In this document: one piece after another, positions 23,661 to 35,456 of the stretch
Position numbering within the stretch: the stretch's first letter is position 1
Layout: each line of letters begins with the position of its first letter
Assembly: GCA_963971165.1 (NCBI GenBank)
Contig: OZ020189.1
Coordinates: 76,651,659 to 76,715,658 of the forward strand
Length of the DNA: 64,000 nt
Source of the DNA: Philopedon plagiatum
Taxonomy: Eukaryota > Arthropoda > Insecta > Coleoptera > Curculionidae
Direction of reading: 5' to 3'
The notes under the pieces: generated by a model
Seen by the model: only the letters and a program-made list of their open reading frames with translations
The model's database searches: none
Told to the model about the DNA's origin: nothing
Made by a program: the position numbers and the translations under genes

Positions 23661-25038
23661 CTTTTTATATAACGTAATTCGGAATTTCATATCCATTTTA
23701 CCCTTACACAAGACTAATTTATTTATCGCATTAAATCAGAAGAAAATTCATCGTGTAAGGATTTATTTCATAAATAACTATTGAACCATTTTTCCTTCAT
23801 ACGTATAATTTATTGTCCAGAAAATGGCATCTTTTTTGCGAAATTAATTATAAAATTAGTAACATTTCATTCGGTTTATTTTCTTGTAATTTTAGCCTAA
23901 TATAAACAAAAAAAAACGGAATTTGACTTGATGTATTTCCAGACCTATAAGAGAAGATCTAAATTTCAATCAGTACTAATGTTTAAGTCTAAACAGGGTA
24001 AGTGTCTATGAGAAAGAAAGTAATAGACCAGGAATAAATATATGGTTTTAGTTTTCTTAATTATTTTCTGCTTCCTCAAACGTAAAATAATAATAAATTA
24101 TGAGTACAATTTACAAGTTTTTTATAAAATTGTTTTTAAGGTTTGCGCTCCCAAATAGGTACAAATTTAATATAATATAGAGATGTAGGTACCGACTAGT
24201 CGGATAAGCCACCGGAACGACCATTTTAGTTGTCGGTAAATAGACGGCGAATAGTCAGCATAAAGTCGATTAGTCGGCCACAAATTTCTAAGTTACTAAA
24301 TTAAAATTAAATTAAGGCAGAAAAAATCCTGGTTTAGATCATAATCGTTTTAATCGGTCACATTTCTTTGATTTTTTTTTCCACAAAGACCAATAATTTT
24401 ACACCATACTAAAATACAGCAAACTCGTGCTCTCGTACACTGATCATTATTAACATGTCAAAAAGGTCCAATGTAGCAGAGCGCGTGCCGTGTCCGAACG
24501 AAACACAACGAAGATCCATTTTTGAGCTTTTTTACCAGCAGATCCAAGATAGGCGACAAAGACGACTAGTCGGGACTTTTCAACCGACTCTAAATAAAAC
24601 AAAATGCACTGATGGATCGGAAAGTTCATTGATTTCCCATTTTTCCTTGAAGAGGTGGGGTTTATGTTCTCTATATAAGTAAAAAATTATCACTTTGATG
24701 GACATGGAACAAGACATATTTTCTCTCTTTCTCACTTTTACGGTATAGAAATATATATGTACTTACAATTATGAAGCAGAATTATCAAATTAATCCATGT
24801 GCACTAAAGCAATTAAAGCACTTTACATTTAGGTTTCGTTACGTATTCTGATTTACCTTAGAAACTCAGTTGGACTAAACTAACGCGCGCCCGTTTAAAA
24901 CCGTCAAAAAATCTAAATTCAGAAAATTTCGTCGGCTGATCCGATATTATCAATTTGCTTATCTTTATACTGGATTAGATTTTGATATCATGAAGCTTTA
25001 TCTCCTACTTGTTCGATTATTAGGTGTAATTATTATTT

Positions 25039-26351
25039 TTAAATTGAAGGGGGCATAACGCTTTTTATACAGGGTGTCACAATAGTTAAGACGAATACAG
25101 ATGTGCTGCCGGTTGCATTTTTTGAAGAATTATTTAGCTTGCGGTAGTAACACCACATTTCAAATGCTTGTAGTCGCTTACATGAGGCATCTGTGAAAGT
25201 CCACGACTCTGCTCCATATAGAAGAAGAGAAAAAACGTAACATCTGATCCATCTGAGAACCCGAATACAGAGCTGCAAGTTCAATATCAAATTACAAAGT
25301 ACTTTCTTAAGCTGGTAAATGCGCTTCTTGCTTTCTCTTTGCGCGATTTGATTTCATAAGAATAGTCGATTATATTGCACCCCAGGTATGTAATTTTATG
25401 TGTTCCCTTTAACGGGTCAAAAATTGTGCATTGATGTTCTGATGTTTGCTTATTATCATAATCTGCGTTTTCCTGCTGTTAAGCGTCATTCCATAATCTT
25501 CACTGACGGTAACCACTCGATCTATGAGGCCTTAAAGACCCTCAGCACTGTCTGCCAGAACCTCAGTATCGTCGGCATATATTAGATTATTTATTACTTC
25601 CCCGTTTATTACTATACCGTCATACTCTTCTCCCAGAGCCTCCCGAAAAAGGCTTTCTGAATACGCATTAAATAATAGAGGTGATAATATACACCCTTGT
25701 CGAACTCCTCATTTGACTGGGAGTTCTTTCGATAGCTGGTTATCAATGCGAACTGCTGTTGTTTGTTGCCTATAGAGATTTGCTATCGGTCTAATGTCTT
25801 TGTCGTCGACGTTCGATCTTTTTAGGGTCTCAATGAGTCTGTTATGTGGCACTTTATCAATCGCCTTCTTAATGTCTATGAAACATGCAAAAACATCTGA
25901 GTTAATATATCGTGCGTGCTCTCTGTATCAAGACCTGAATACTGAAAAGCGCTTCCCGAGTGCCAAAACCATTTCTGAATCCAAACTGAAATTTGGAGAT
26001 ACTTTTTTCAACCTTTTTATAAATTCGTGCATGAACTATATTTAAAAGTATTTTGAGCACGTGACCCATTAGACTGATAGTTCTGTGTTCTTCGCATTTA
26101 TTAGCATTCCTTTTTTTCGGGAGAGAACGAGTACTGCGGTAAGCGAATCTTTGGGCAGAATGCCTATATGTATTATAGATGGTATTAAAAAATTGCGTTA
26201 AAATATTAATTTGACTATTTTCCAACAACTTCAACACTTCGGGATGTATCTCATCAAGTCCGGGAGACTTTCCGTTTTTCAAACGTTTTATGGCTGCCGT
26301 GACCTCGTCCTTCGTTATTTCTGAACCATAATCAAACAGCCCACTCACCAA
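25039..26351 (-). pseudogene. RTE-type non-LTR reverse transcriptase fragment
   Basis: Read on the minus strand from 26351, the frame gives the finger region (VTAAIKRLKNGKSPGLDEIHPEVLK), then, after frame changes, a GVRQGC-type loop and the catalytic YADD codons at 25568-25579. The 3' part (25039-25290) reads LLYGAESWTFTDASCKRLQAFEMWCY, the hallmark C-terminal region of RTE/BovB-like and related elements. Several frameshifts and stops show it is dead. The endonuclease and 5' part are absent; no target duplication was found. It could belong to a neighbouring LINE clade; the reverse transcriptase call itself is secure. Confidence 0.82.
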
Positions 26352-27204
26352 TTAATAAAATTCCTGTAAGCAAACTCAAAACATTTACATTTTAATAAAA
26401 CAGTGGTTAAATTAAGGTAATTTAAATGTTTAATTTAAAAAAGGAAAAGGCATGGTGTAATATGAATTAAATATATGTAATGGAAAAGAAAATGATAATT
26501 TTTTCACTAACTCTAGGAAGTTGCAACGCCTTTACGGTGCTATAACACTATGTTAAATTATTTTTTTATAAATATGCTTATTCAGAGCATTTGGCTGTTC
26601 ATGGCGATTATAAAATTTAGTAATTACTTTGATCATGTTTTTTAAAATGGGACCGTGGAACACGAAGTGTCGATTCCAAAAGTGACAATTGTTCTTTATG
26701 GAGCCAACTGAATCACTAATCTACTTTATACAGGGACACACGTCCTAGCTTTCTCCAAACTATCAAAACGTCAAAAAGCTGATTTAAGAACATCGCAACT
26801 GATCATCAGGGAAACATCATGCATGAAGTAATTTAGTTAAATTAACTAATGAAATAGCGGGTTAAATAAGCTGGGTCATCCCCAAAATGAACAATAATCA
26901 TCAATTCCGACCCGTGAAATTATAGGTTATAATTTACGTCCATACAAAATATATAATTAAAATGGGAAAAATCGACGTACTTACCCTTTTAGCGTCCCTA
27001 ACAAAGGACTATCTGTTTATAGACCAGGGATAAAACTAGGTTCTAATTTCCTCCAGAAAAATCACAAACGTCAACCTGGACGGTATTACTGACACTTGTA
27101 CGTTATGTTTATGCTCTCGCGAATACACGCGTTTCATTTACATGCTCGAAAATGACCAAAATTTAATCAGCAAGTGAATTTTCTTGAAAATATAACAGTA
27201 ACGA
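26352..27204. other. Non-coding gap
   Basis: About 850 bp of AT-rich DNA in which I see no gene, repeat unit or element end. Confidence 0.5.
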
Positions 27205-29215
27205 ACGTTACAATATTCCTGCAGCCAGGATGGCCACTTCACCAAAACACATGTTAAACACAGTGATGATACGATACGATTATGGCAAATGATACTTAAA
27301 TGAAAAACATATTTAATCAAGTAACAAATATTTTTAAGCTTACCACATTTATTTACACACAATATTTCGAAACTAAAAAGCTTGTAAAAATTTTCAAATA
27401 TATTCTGTTTTGGCTACGATTACGCTCTCTGTAAAAAAATGACAGCACAGAATCTTTACAAACTAATGCTTAGAAGTGGCGGTTTTTCTTGGAAAATACT
27501 TGATATTAATAAAAAAGAAATAAAAGATACTTGTATCTCCCCTCCAGATCATACGCGACGTGTACTATTTGTTTACATTTAATGAAAACAAAAATGAACG
27601 GTTTTGTTACAATAGTTTTATTGCGTTGTGTAACTATAGGTGAAAATGGATTAAGTTAACTCTACTACTTAAACACTCAAAGATAATACGTCACAAGCTT
27701 GTGTGTCAGTTGATCACGGTTTGCTAGTGCATTAAAACATTAAATTTTTTTATGAAGCCTAATCAATCGTTATTTGCAGTGTCGCTCAGAATGGTTTGTC
27801 TTGGCTTCAAAGAATGTTAAATCATCCCGTATCCATTCTTAATTCATCCAAGATTTACACCATATACAGTGCATTTTCGTTAAGGCGAATCATAGGATTT
27901 TACATGTTAAATTTTTAACACCAATGTTAGCTGTTCCATTAGAAATACAGATAAAACTTGATATGGGTAAATTTCAGAGTATTAAAATTATATTAATTTG
28001 CCAATTATACCAAAAAAAATCCCTAAAAATGCCTTTATTTTTGGAAAATTTTAGTTTTTCGCAACCCTTGCATTATTGTTTTTTTGTCTTTTCGTGCCAA
28101 GTAAAGGTGACACACGCAAATTCAACTTAATGTATAATCCTATGGTCTGCTGTAAAAAAATGCACTACAGTTACTATTACAGTCTAACGTACCGCCACTG
28201 CAGTTGCTTTATGAAAAGTTTATGCCGTAATTTGCTTGATGCCTGCTATCGTACGCATTTTTCCGTTTCCTATGTCAAACAAGAAACTGCAACTATATAC
28301 TTGTGTATTCCGTTGACTATACGATTATGGCTACTTGATTTGAGAAACTTAAATAATGTCGCGTTAATCGTATTGGAAATGGCATTATGGTGTAACATTA
28401 AAAAATCTCCTGTCGCCTAAAAAAATTGTGTTTTGAAATCAGAAGAGAACACTCAGAATTAAAAAGGCAACGAGTTAAGCTGTAGCTATGCATGCGTGCA
28501 AAAAGAATTTACTAACGCAAATGTCGGAGAGTAGGGGGGAGGGGTTAACAGGGCGCCAAAAACAGAAACTCCAAACATATTCCCGCCCTGCTCGGTGCGT
28601 CAAATAAAACACTATAATTAAAAAAAAAGTTATAATGGGTCTGTTGCTCTCAATCGAATTTAAATATTATTTAAAAGTAAAAAATAGTGAGTAGGGTGCA
28701 GTTTATAAAATTAAATCAGATTTGTCCTAAAAATAAGTCTACAGCAATATATTGAACGTGAAAATTTGAAAGGAATTAAAGAACCCGCCATATTTCACAC
28801 CAATAAAATAATATATCGATTTGCGCTGTTGTCATAATGTCTGACATAATACAAAGTCGAGTGATAGCAGGTACAAAAGATTCGATATAAAATGTTTCAT
28901 AGCTCTCAATAATCAACATAAAGTTCCAAGGTAACCAAAGATGTATGTCCGATTCCTTTAATATTACTAATTAGATAGCTTAACACCGTTATCAGCTTTG
29001 AATCGAGAAGTCTGCAATGAATGTAACCGTGGAACAAACAATCCATTTCTGTCAGGTAAGGTGACAGTTGTGAAACAATATAACCTAACAAACCTTTTGA
29101 ACTCTGTGTTTGTTTTATGTTTTCGTGGATTTTGAAAGCAAATTTATTCGTTTGTTTAAATCTTTGTTAGATTCTGTGGAGGCAAATATGATTTAAACTG
29201 TCAATATGAAAAAGA
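27205..29215 (-). repeat. Left arm of a large inverted repeat
   Basis: Reverse-complementary to most of 38050-41073. Anchors: 27207-27255 pairs with about 41018-41066, 27840-27960 with 39415-39545, 28610-28710 with 38570-38655, and 28906-29091 with 38178-38363. Identity is about 98% in the last block and lower near the outer end. A ~300-bp segment (about 28030-28340) has no partner in the right arm. A 61-codon frame in the arm differs from its partner at four bases, all changing an amino acid, so it does not look protein-coding. Confidence 0.85.
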
Positions 29216-29286
29216 CGCCGAACTGGTGAAAACTGTGCAAAGTTCTATGGATCTCTCTAGGAACTTTTCAAAGAAGGCTATGTTGT

Positions 29287-29341
29287 GGTCAAGCCCGGAT
29301 TGGGACAGGCGAGCGACCGAGAAAATCTCGGTGGGCCGCCG
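29287..29341 (+). repeat. GC-rich short repeat, copy A, left part
   Basis: AGCCCGGATTG...GCGAGCGACCGAGAAAATCTC...GGGCCGCCG matches the start of copy B at 30900. Copy A is interrupted at 29342 by the Transib element and resumes at 30648. Confidence 0.8.
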
Positions 29342-30647
29342 CACAGTGGCCAATTCTTTACATTTAATCGTTCAAAACCTTAAAGTTGGCACGTGTTGAT
29401 TCAAAACAACTAATCTATAATATAATAGCCTGTACACCAAAACCCGAAAAAATTGTAACAATTTCATTTTTGGCGCAAAACGTAAAGTGAGACAACGTCG
29501 TATACGCAGAGTTTACTCATAACTTTAAAACGCACGATAATTCCTGTTAAACTACTTTTGTCTATACAGGTGGTTGTTGTCAATCAATAGGGTTGTTGAA
29601 AATTATTAATACATGGATCAAAATAGTAAGGTATGTTGCTTTAAATACAATATACTGTTTATATTTTTCTCTCTTGTATGTTGTTTTACCATAGGTAACA
29701 GAACCGAGACTTTATGTTCAAATTTTTTTCTAAATGTGAAATTGCCTAAACAATTAATAAAAAGGTTCACATAGGTTCACTTTTTTTGTGTATTATTTGA
29801 TGAATATAGCTGTTCACCTATATAGAAAATGATATTTTAATGTGTGCAGAGCTGAGCTTTTTATAAAATTCTTGTTTTTAAGATAATCTAATTTCTCGAA
29901 ATGAGCTCTTCGATATACTTAAACAAACTGGCACAATAAATCCGTGTACATAACACAGTCGAGAAATATTATTTGATTATGTGTGGCCAAAAATACAAGG
30001 ATCGAATAATTTTAATTGTGATACAGTCCAGACTACGATTAAACAATTTACTTTTTAGAAGATGGAGACGCAACCGATTTAGGTTTAAAGAAAAGAATGT
30101 TGAATGGCTTACCGTACACAAGATTCTTGTACATGGAGCCGATCTAATCGAGTCAATGATACTACCTATAGGACAATTGTCCGAAGACGCCCTTGAAGGT
30201 CGGCATAAAGATTATCGGTACTTTTGAGAACATAATACAAGAAATACTTCACGAAGAGACACAAATGTAGATCTTCTAAAATGCATGCTTATTTCCTCTA
30301 ATCCTGTAATTTCTTGTTTACGAAATCTTCCACTTGCAAGCAGAAAAAAGCTGAATAAGGTGGTTCTTTCTTTAATAACCCGATATTCTCATAAGACCAT
30401 CTTCGCGACATGCTAGTAATGTCTCTGCAATTAGCAATTAGTTGCTATTTTTTGGATCTGTTTTGTTCGTTTTTGATCTTAATAAAAATATGACTCATGC
30501 TATGTTCTTGGTGTTACATAATATTTTTTCTTATTTTCTCATTTATTTTGCTAATAACAGCAAAATAACCACATATATTAGGTTTGGAACATCCAAATTA
30601 TAATATCTGAATTTTGAACGCTTAAATGCCAATAATTGGCCACTGTG
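29342..30647 (+). mobile_element. Transib-type DNA transposon, 1306 bp
   Basis: It begins CACAGTGGCCAATT and ends with the reverse complement AATTGGCCACTGTG. The similarity of the ends extends inward for about 38 bp (…CATTTAA.CGTTCAAAA). It is flanked by the 5-bp direct repeat CGCCG (29337-29341 and 30648-30652); removing element and one CGCCG gives a sequence matching the uninterrupted copy at 30900. A 5-bp GC-rich duplication and CAC-starting ends are typical of Transib. It contains the 3' part of a Transib/RAG1-like transposase, so it is an internally deleted derivative. Confidence 0.88.
29973..30416 (+). pseudogene. Transib transposase, C-terminal fragment
   Basis: The frame reads VHKILVHGADLIESMILPIGQLSEDALEGRHKDYR, then a TGA at 30225-30227, and continues in the same frame to a TAG at 30414, including DLLKCMLISSNPVISCLRNLP. 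In Transib transposases and in RAG1 the corresponding C-terminal region (HK.L.H...IIE....IG..SE...E) carries the last catalytic glutamate of the DDE triad, apparently retained here in the SEDALE stretch. The N-terminal two thirds with the two aspartates are missing. The premature stop and truncation make it non-functional. Assignment rests on remembered family motifs plus the Transib-like ends around it. Confidence 0.75.
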
Positions 30648-30899
30648 CGCCGGCCCAAAGGGGCCGGTGAGGCCGAAGGCCTGGGCACTTAGCCTCTATC
30701 CCACTTCGAAACTTCGAACAATAATATTTCCCAACCCCAAACATACAAAGGATAAACCTTGAAAACTATGTAAATTATTATTTATTATTTGCATATTAAT
30801 GTATACTTTATATTAAATATTATATTTTTCAATATCATTTACCTCACGTGTGAAATAGAATCAAAACAAAAAAATTTTTGGGGCCATCCGCAATGTGCG
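30648..30899 (+). repeat. GC-rich short repeat, copy A, right part, with AT-rich tail
   Basis: GCCGGCCCAAAGGGGCCGG, then AGGCCGAAGGCCTGG and CTTCGAAACTTCGAA, as in copy B. The tail 30808-30899 (TATTAAATATTATATTTTTC and onward) is repeated at 32812-32903. Confidence 0.8.
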
Positions 30900-31080
30900 C
30901 AGGCCCGGATTGAAACAGGCGAGCGAGCGAGAAAATCTCTGTGGGCCGCCGGCCCAAAGGGGCCGGTAAGGCCGAAGGCCTGGCCGCTTAGACTCTATTC
31001 CACTTCGAAACTTCGAATCATAAGATTTCTCAACCCCAAACATAAAAAGGAAAAACCTTGAAAGCGATGTAAATAAGGAA
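30900..31080 (+). repeat. GC-rich short repeat, copy B, uninterrupted
   Basis: Begins AGGCCCGGATTGAAACAGGC and contains the nested palindromic words GGCCGCCGGCC, CCCAAAGGGGCC and GGCCGAAGGCC. It gives the empty-site sequence for the Transib insertion in copy A. CAGGCCCGGATTG resembles hAT ends, but no transposase or target duplication was found. Frames of about 90 codons on both strands across it are shadows of the palindromic sequence. Confidence 0.75.
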
Positions 31081-31896
31081 TAATCACATATTTTTGTATT
31101 GCATAAATCGTTTAAGGAAGTCATTACAAACCCCAAAAAAATATTTTGAAGAAAATTACTAGGATAATTTAGCTACAAAAAAATATTTACTTTTCGGTAT
31201 AATTTATAAGAATTTAAAAAGCAGTAATCTATCCCTAATTAAAAATGACGTCAGGAGATCAGCAAAAATAAGTGCCAATCTACATGTTAACGTAAAGCTT
31301 AACCTAAAGTCGAACAGGTTTGTTTTTCTCGGAAACAGTCAGAGGGAGAGAAATCTATTTTTTGGATTGATAGAGGAATAGTTCAACTAGCTTCGGTAAA
31401 AAATTCAGTTGTTCGTTTTGCAGCTATTAACGTCAAAGTCGAAATTTCCGCGATTTCCGTGGAATTCGGGTACAGGTGGCAAAAGTGAATTAAATCGATG
31501 TAAATTTTCGGAGGTTGTATGGGACCCGGAGCTTCAGAACTCTACTGAAACTGGTGAGGATCAGAAAATGGCAAGTTTTGAATTTTTTTATGTCGAAAAA
31601 TGCCATCTTTGGTACCTAATAACTCGAAAAGAAAACTTCAGATCGAAAAACGGATTCATAAATGAAACTTTAAAATCTCAAATACTTTTTTTTGTAATAC
31701 ATTTACCTAAAAGAATCACTAGAAAATGGAAATATTTGGAAAAAACTGGAAAACTAGATTTTTGACCCAATCTTTCACGGTTTTTAATTTTTTGTGGGGT
31801 CAAAATGGTTCAAATTAAAATCCCATATACATCGTCGGAAAGAGCTCGTCGAAGTATATAATACCCATACCATTTAGTTTCTTCATTCTCTATAAG

Positions 31897-31898
<2 letters not shown>
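31081..31898. other. Non-coding gap
   Basis: No supported gene. A 118-codon frame (31409-31765) lacks any recognised domain and has the look of a chance frame in AT-rich DNA. Confidence 0.5.
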
Positions 31899-31984
<86 letters not shown>

Positions 31985-31990
31985 ATATAT
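31899..31990. repeat. (AT)n microsatellite
   Basis: About 40 uninterrupted AT dinucleotides. Confidence 0.98.
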
Positions 31991-34900
31991 CCCAATTTTT
32001 CAATACTAGCTTATAAAAGGATAATCACACTTTAAAATGAATACTGAATGGATCATCCAGGAGCGTATTTAAGGGGTAGAAATCGGATTTTCTTGATTTT
32101 TTCCGACAAATCATATTTTTAACCGACATTATTCCACACTGTTTACCTTATTTAGTGATTTGTTTTTGGGATTATTTTATCCGTTAATTATTTAAGAATA
32201 CCTCCCACTAATTTAAATCGCTCATTTTTTCATTAAAGTTATACATAAATAGGTTTATTTGCACCGGGGACATCTAAAATTTGAAAATTTTTGAATTTTC
32301 GAAGATTGCCATGAAAACAAAGAATTGCAGTTTATTTATTCGAAATTATTAAGATGATATGTCCAAATGTCGCAGAAATGCCAATTTTTGTTGCAAAATT
32401 GAAAGGTTCCTGGACCGATTTCGTCTTGAAGTATACATGAATAAGATTTTAGGAACCTTCTACTTTAAATGCAGGGATATTTCATTGGATGAGTTACGCA
32501 TTAAATGCCATTTTTAGTGGGTTTTCGACGACTCTACAACACTGGAATTCGCCATGTACTCATGATGAGTCATAAGTTCACTTTTGACGACACATCCTAT
32601 GGGATCACGTTTTACAAGTTTCGAAATTCCCGCGACAATTTGCAATAGAAAATCCTTTTTTTTTTGTTAATAAAAACCAAAATAAATGGATAACATCAAC
32701 CGCCATAAACATTTAATTTATGTAGAGAATATAAAAAAATATTTCAGATTAATTTGGGTTATATGCATGTTCCCTATTATTATTTATATATTAATTTTTA
32801 CTTATTTGTTTTTTATATTAAATATTATATTTTTCAATATCATTTACCTCACGTGTGAAATAAAATTAAAATAAAAACTTTTTTGGGGCGTTCCGCTATG
32901 TGCGTATGTATCAAATTTATATTTGGTTATTATTCAGTAGGAATGTGCAAAGCAAACGTTGAAACGTATCAAAATTGTTTGATTTAGAATTTGTAAATTA
33001 CAAATCAAAACTCAGAAATTGTTACAATAATTGTTAATACAAAATTTCCCACTTTTGTTAAAAAAAAAAACAGAAAATTTTCCCAGTTTCGTTAAAGAAA
33101 TCCCAGAAAACGAGAAATTCCCCACGAGTTGGCAACACTGGGCCGTACAAAACTAAATCCTCGATTAGTAATTCCTCGTCAGCGAAGAATTACTAAACCG
33201 ACGCACAGTGTAACGAAATCGAAAATTCATGGATTTTGGTACTTTACTTCGCTGTTTTGCAAAAATTGTGGCGTATAAAAGCATTGGAGTTTGTTATTAC
33301 TGTACTAAATTTAGACCTACGTGTAGTACCTTACTAGGTATCGGTCGCTCAAAAAATATAATTATTTTTCGACAAAATAGATAAAAAAAATACTGTTTTC
33401 GGTTTAAAGTAGGAACTAAGTTAAATAGACTTAAATATTAATTATAAAAAACATACTTTAATTAACCTAATTTTCACCATCTGAGCTGGAGACTAATCTA
33501 TCAGAATTGTCTTCCTCAACGTTAGTTACTTTAAAAAGTGTTTCAGTTTCTGAGAACAGATAATTCTTTTCGCAGTTTATTTCGGTCTAATAAAGGAAAT
33601 AAGGAGATTAAAAGAAATTAACAAGTTGTGCATTATGTCCTCAATATTCTCGGTCCGTCCTCGCTTTCGCGCGTAATGTTCTCGGAATTTACGAAACTCT
33701 TTATTTCTAGCTTCTGATGCCTCTTCAGATAAATGTCCAATTGGAATATAGGAAATGTTTTAATAACATGGCATATAGTACCAACTATATAATGACACGT
33801 ACAGCTTTACAGTATCTGTCAAATATTCTCGGAAAGTATCAACATTTATTTAAGTTTCGACCCGAAGAAAGGGCTTAAAAAATTACAGCAAATTTGTTAA
33901 TTAAATTTTTGTTCAACCCTGCTGCTGATTTTTCGTAATGTCGAAAGAAAGTTCTAGTAGTATTTCCGTCGTTAGTAGTGCCCTCAGTCTGTTTACAACG
34001 TCTATTTTAATTAGTATCGCAAGTTCATTTTGTATTTTCTTTTTTCTTTGCTCTTTTATTACTTTCTTTTCACCCGTAGTGGCATCCGTAATTAAATTAC
34101 AAAGCGTACTTAATGAGTTAACTTATTACCTATTTCTTAGAACAAAATAATGTTTAATAAAATAAGATTTTCGAATGGGGTGTAATAAGGTATTTTTAAA
34201 ACTATGTAGGTAGGTACTTAGATTCATGAATATTGAATTTAATATTATTCTAGCCACTTTTCTTAGTAAAAGTTTAATTAGTTAAAATTTACTTGTAACT
34301 TCTTAGAACATTTAATATGATTAATAACATACCTGGAAAATTTTGAAAGCGGCATTAAAAAGCAACTTTGGATTCCTGCATGTGCGACATTACTAAAAAA
34401 ATATTCTTTTTTTCAATAATCTGACAAAGTTGGATGAGATGTTTGGATATTCCTAATGTATAATAGTTGTGTAATCTTATGTATGTGACAACTACCGCAT
34501 ATTTAGGCATTTTTTAAAAACCACACCAAACTTTTTTCTTCGACTGGGACCACGGTTCTTTAAAATTCCATAATATCGAATTATGTAAGTAAACTTCACA
34601 AGTATTTACTCTAAAATTGGGAATTTTAGAGGAATTGTTTATAGAACATATGAATTTTTAAAGTTGGACTTATTTTCGCATCTTTTTTTATTGCTCTCAG
34701 AAAAGTCAACTTTTCGTTTAAAAAGGAAGTACTTTACGGTGATACATTTGAAAAAAAACTAGTAAACGACTAAACTCCAGATATTTTGCGAGTAATCTAG
34801 AGACAAAACAAATTAAAATTCGATAGTCGCTGTTTTGTCCTATGTCCACGAAATATCAAATCCGTTACACTGTGCGACGCAATCGCGTTCAGTGCTGCCC

Positions 34901-35439
34901 ATGCCCATCCAACTTTCCCCACTTCGAGTGTCCAAAATACCTGCACTGGCCTTAAATTACCCGCGACACTGAAAAACCTAAATATTTGTTAAAAGGATTT
35001 TTGAAAAAAATGATATTTTATGTTCGGATATTAGGATATAAATTTACAAGTCGAAACTCTAGGTAGAAGGTAGAACATTGTTCCACATTTGACAATTTGT
35101 TGTGGGTGTTTTTTAAATAAAGTCAAGCGCAAGATGTAATAGATTTTATAGTCGAAAAAAGTGACACAATGAGAAAGCTTCTTAGTTATTAACTATGATT
35201 ATTTTCACAATCACATTTTATTTTTATTGTTTAAGGCTAACAGAGTATTCTTCTATTTTTGGGGTTTCTGCTTTGTATATTGTTTTGTTTGTAAATCATA
35301 GGAATACATTTATATTCAACAAAGTATTTACTTAAAATTAAACGTCTTGAACTCGTTTGTATTGTATTTGCCTCCGAAGAGTCCCAAGGAGGCCGCGTCG
35401 ACTGGAGACCGGTCTGGACTCAGCTCGGTAAAAAAAAAT
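31991..35439. other. Non-coding region with a dispersed 92-bp repeat
   Basis: No gene is supported. 32812-32903 repeats the tail seen at 30808-30899. A 70-codon hydrophobic frame (33938-34150) could encode a membrane segment but has no recognised relative or context. The rest is AT-rich sequence without clear structure. Confidence 0.5.
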
Positions 35440-35456
35440 CTGCCAATCCGGCCCTG
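35440..35456 (-). other. Possible hAT-type terminus
   Basis: On the minus strand CAGGGCCGGATTGGCAG starts at 35456, similar to ends of many hAT elements and to the start of the GC-rich repeats at 29287 and 30900. No partner end was found. Confidence 0.35.

Larger units (their letters stand above)
21743..25038. other. Non-coding stretch right of the BEL element
   Basis: No recognisable gene in about 3.3 kb. It contains a degenerate 16-bp repeat (listed), a TTCGAA-rich segment (listed), a small inverted pair ATACCACCA / TGGTGGTAT near 23028 and 23065, and a segment at 24190-24300 and 24560-24595 where CGACTAGTCGG and related words recur. A 75-codon frame at 24455-24682 has no recognised domain. 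Confidence 0.5.

Noticed and set aside
24455..24682. 75-codon frame as a BED-finger or transposase start
   Set aside because: Composition is suggestive but there is no Cys/His pattern or further similarity.
27924..28420. Frames of 68 and 114 codons in the left arm
   Set aside because: They overlap a segment absent from the other arm and show no domain.
30789..31136. Frames of about 90 codons on both strands
   Set aside because: They arise from the GC-rich palindromic repeat and are not coding.
31409..31765. 118-codon frame
   Set aside because: No domain, no plausible promoter, AT-rich surroundings; treated as chance.
33938..34150. Small hydrophobic frame as a membrane peptide or toxin-like protein
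   Set aside because: Only a Ser/Phe-rich hydrophobic composition supports it; no context or homologue.
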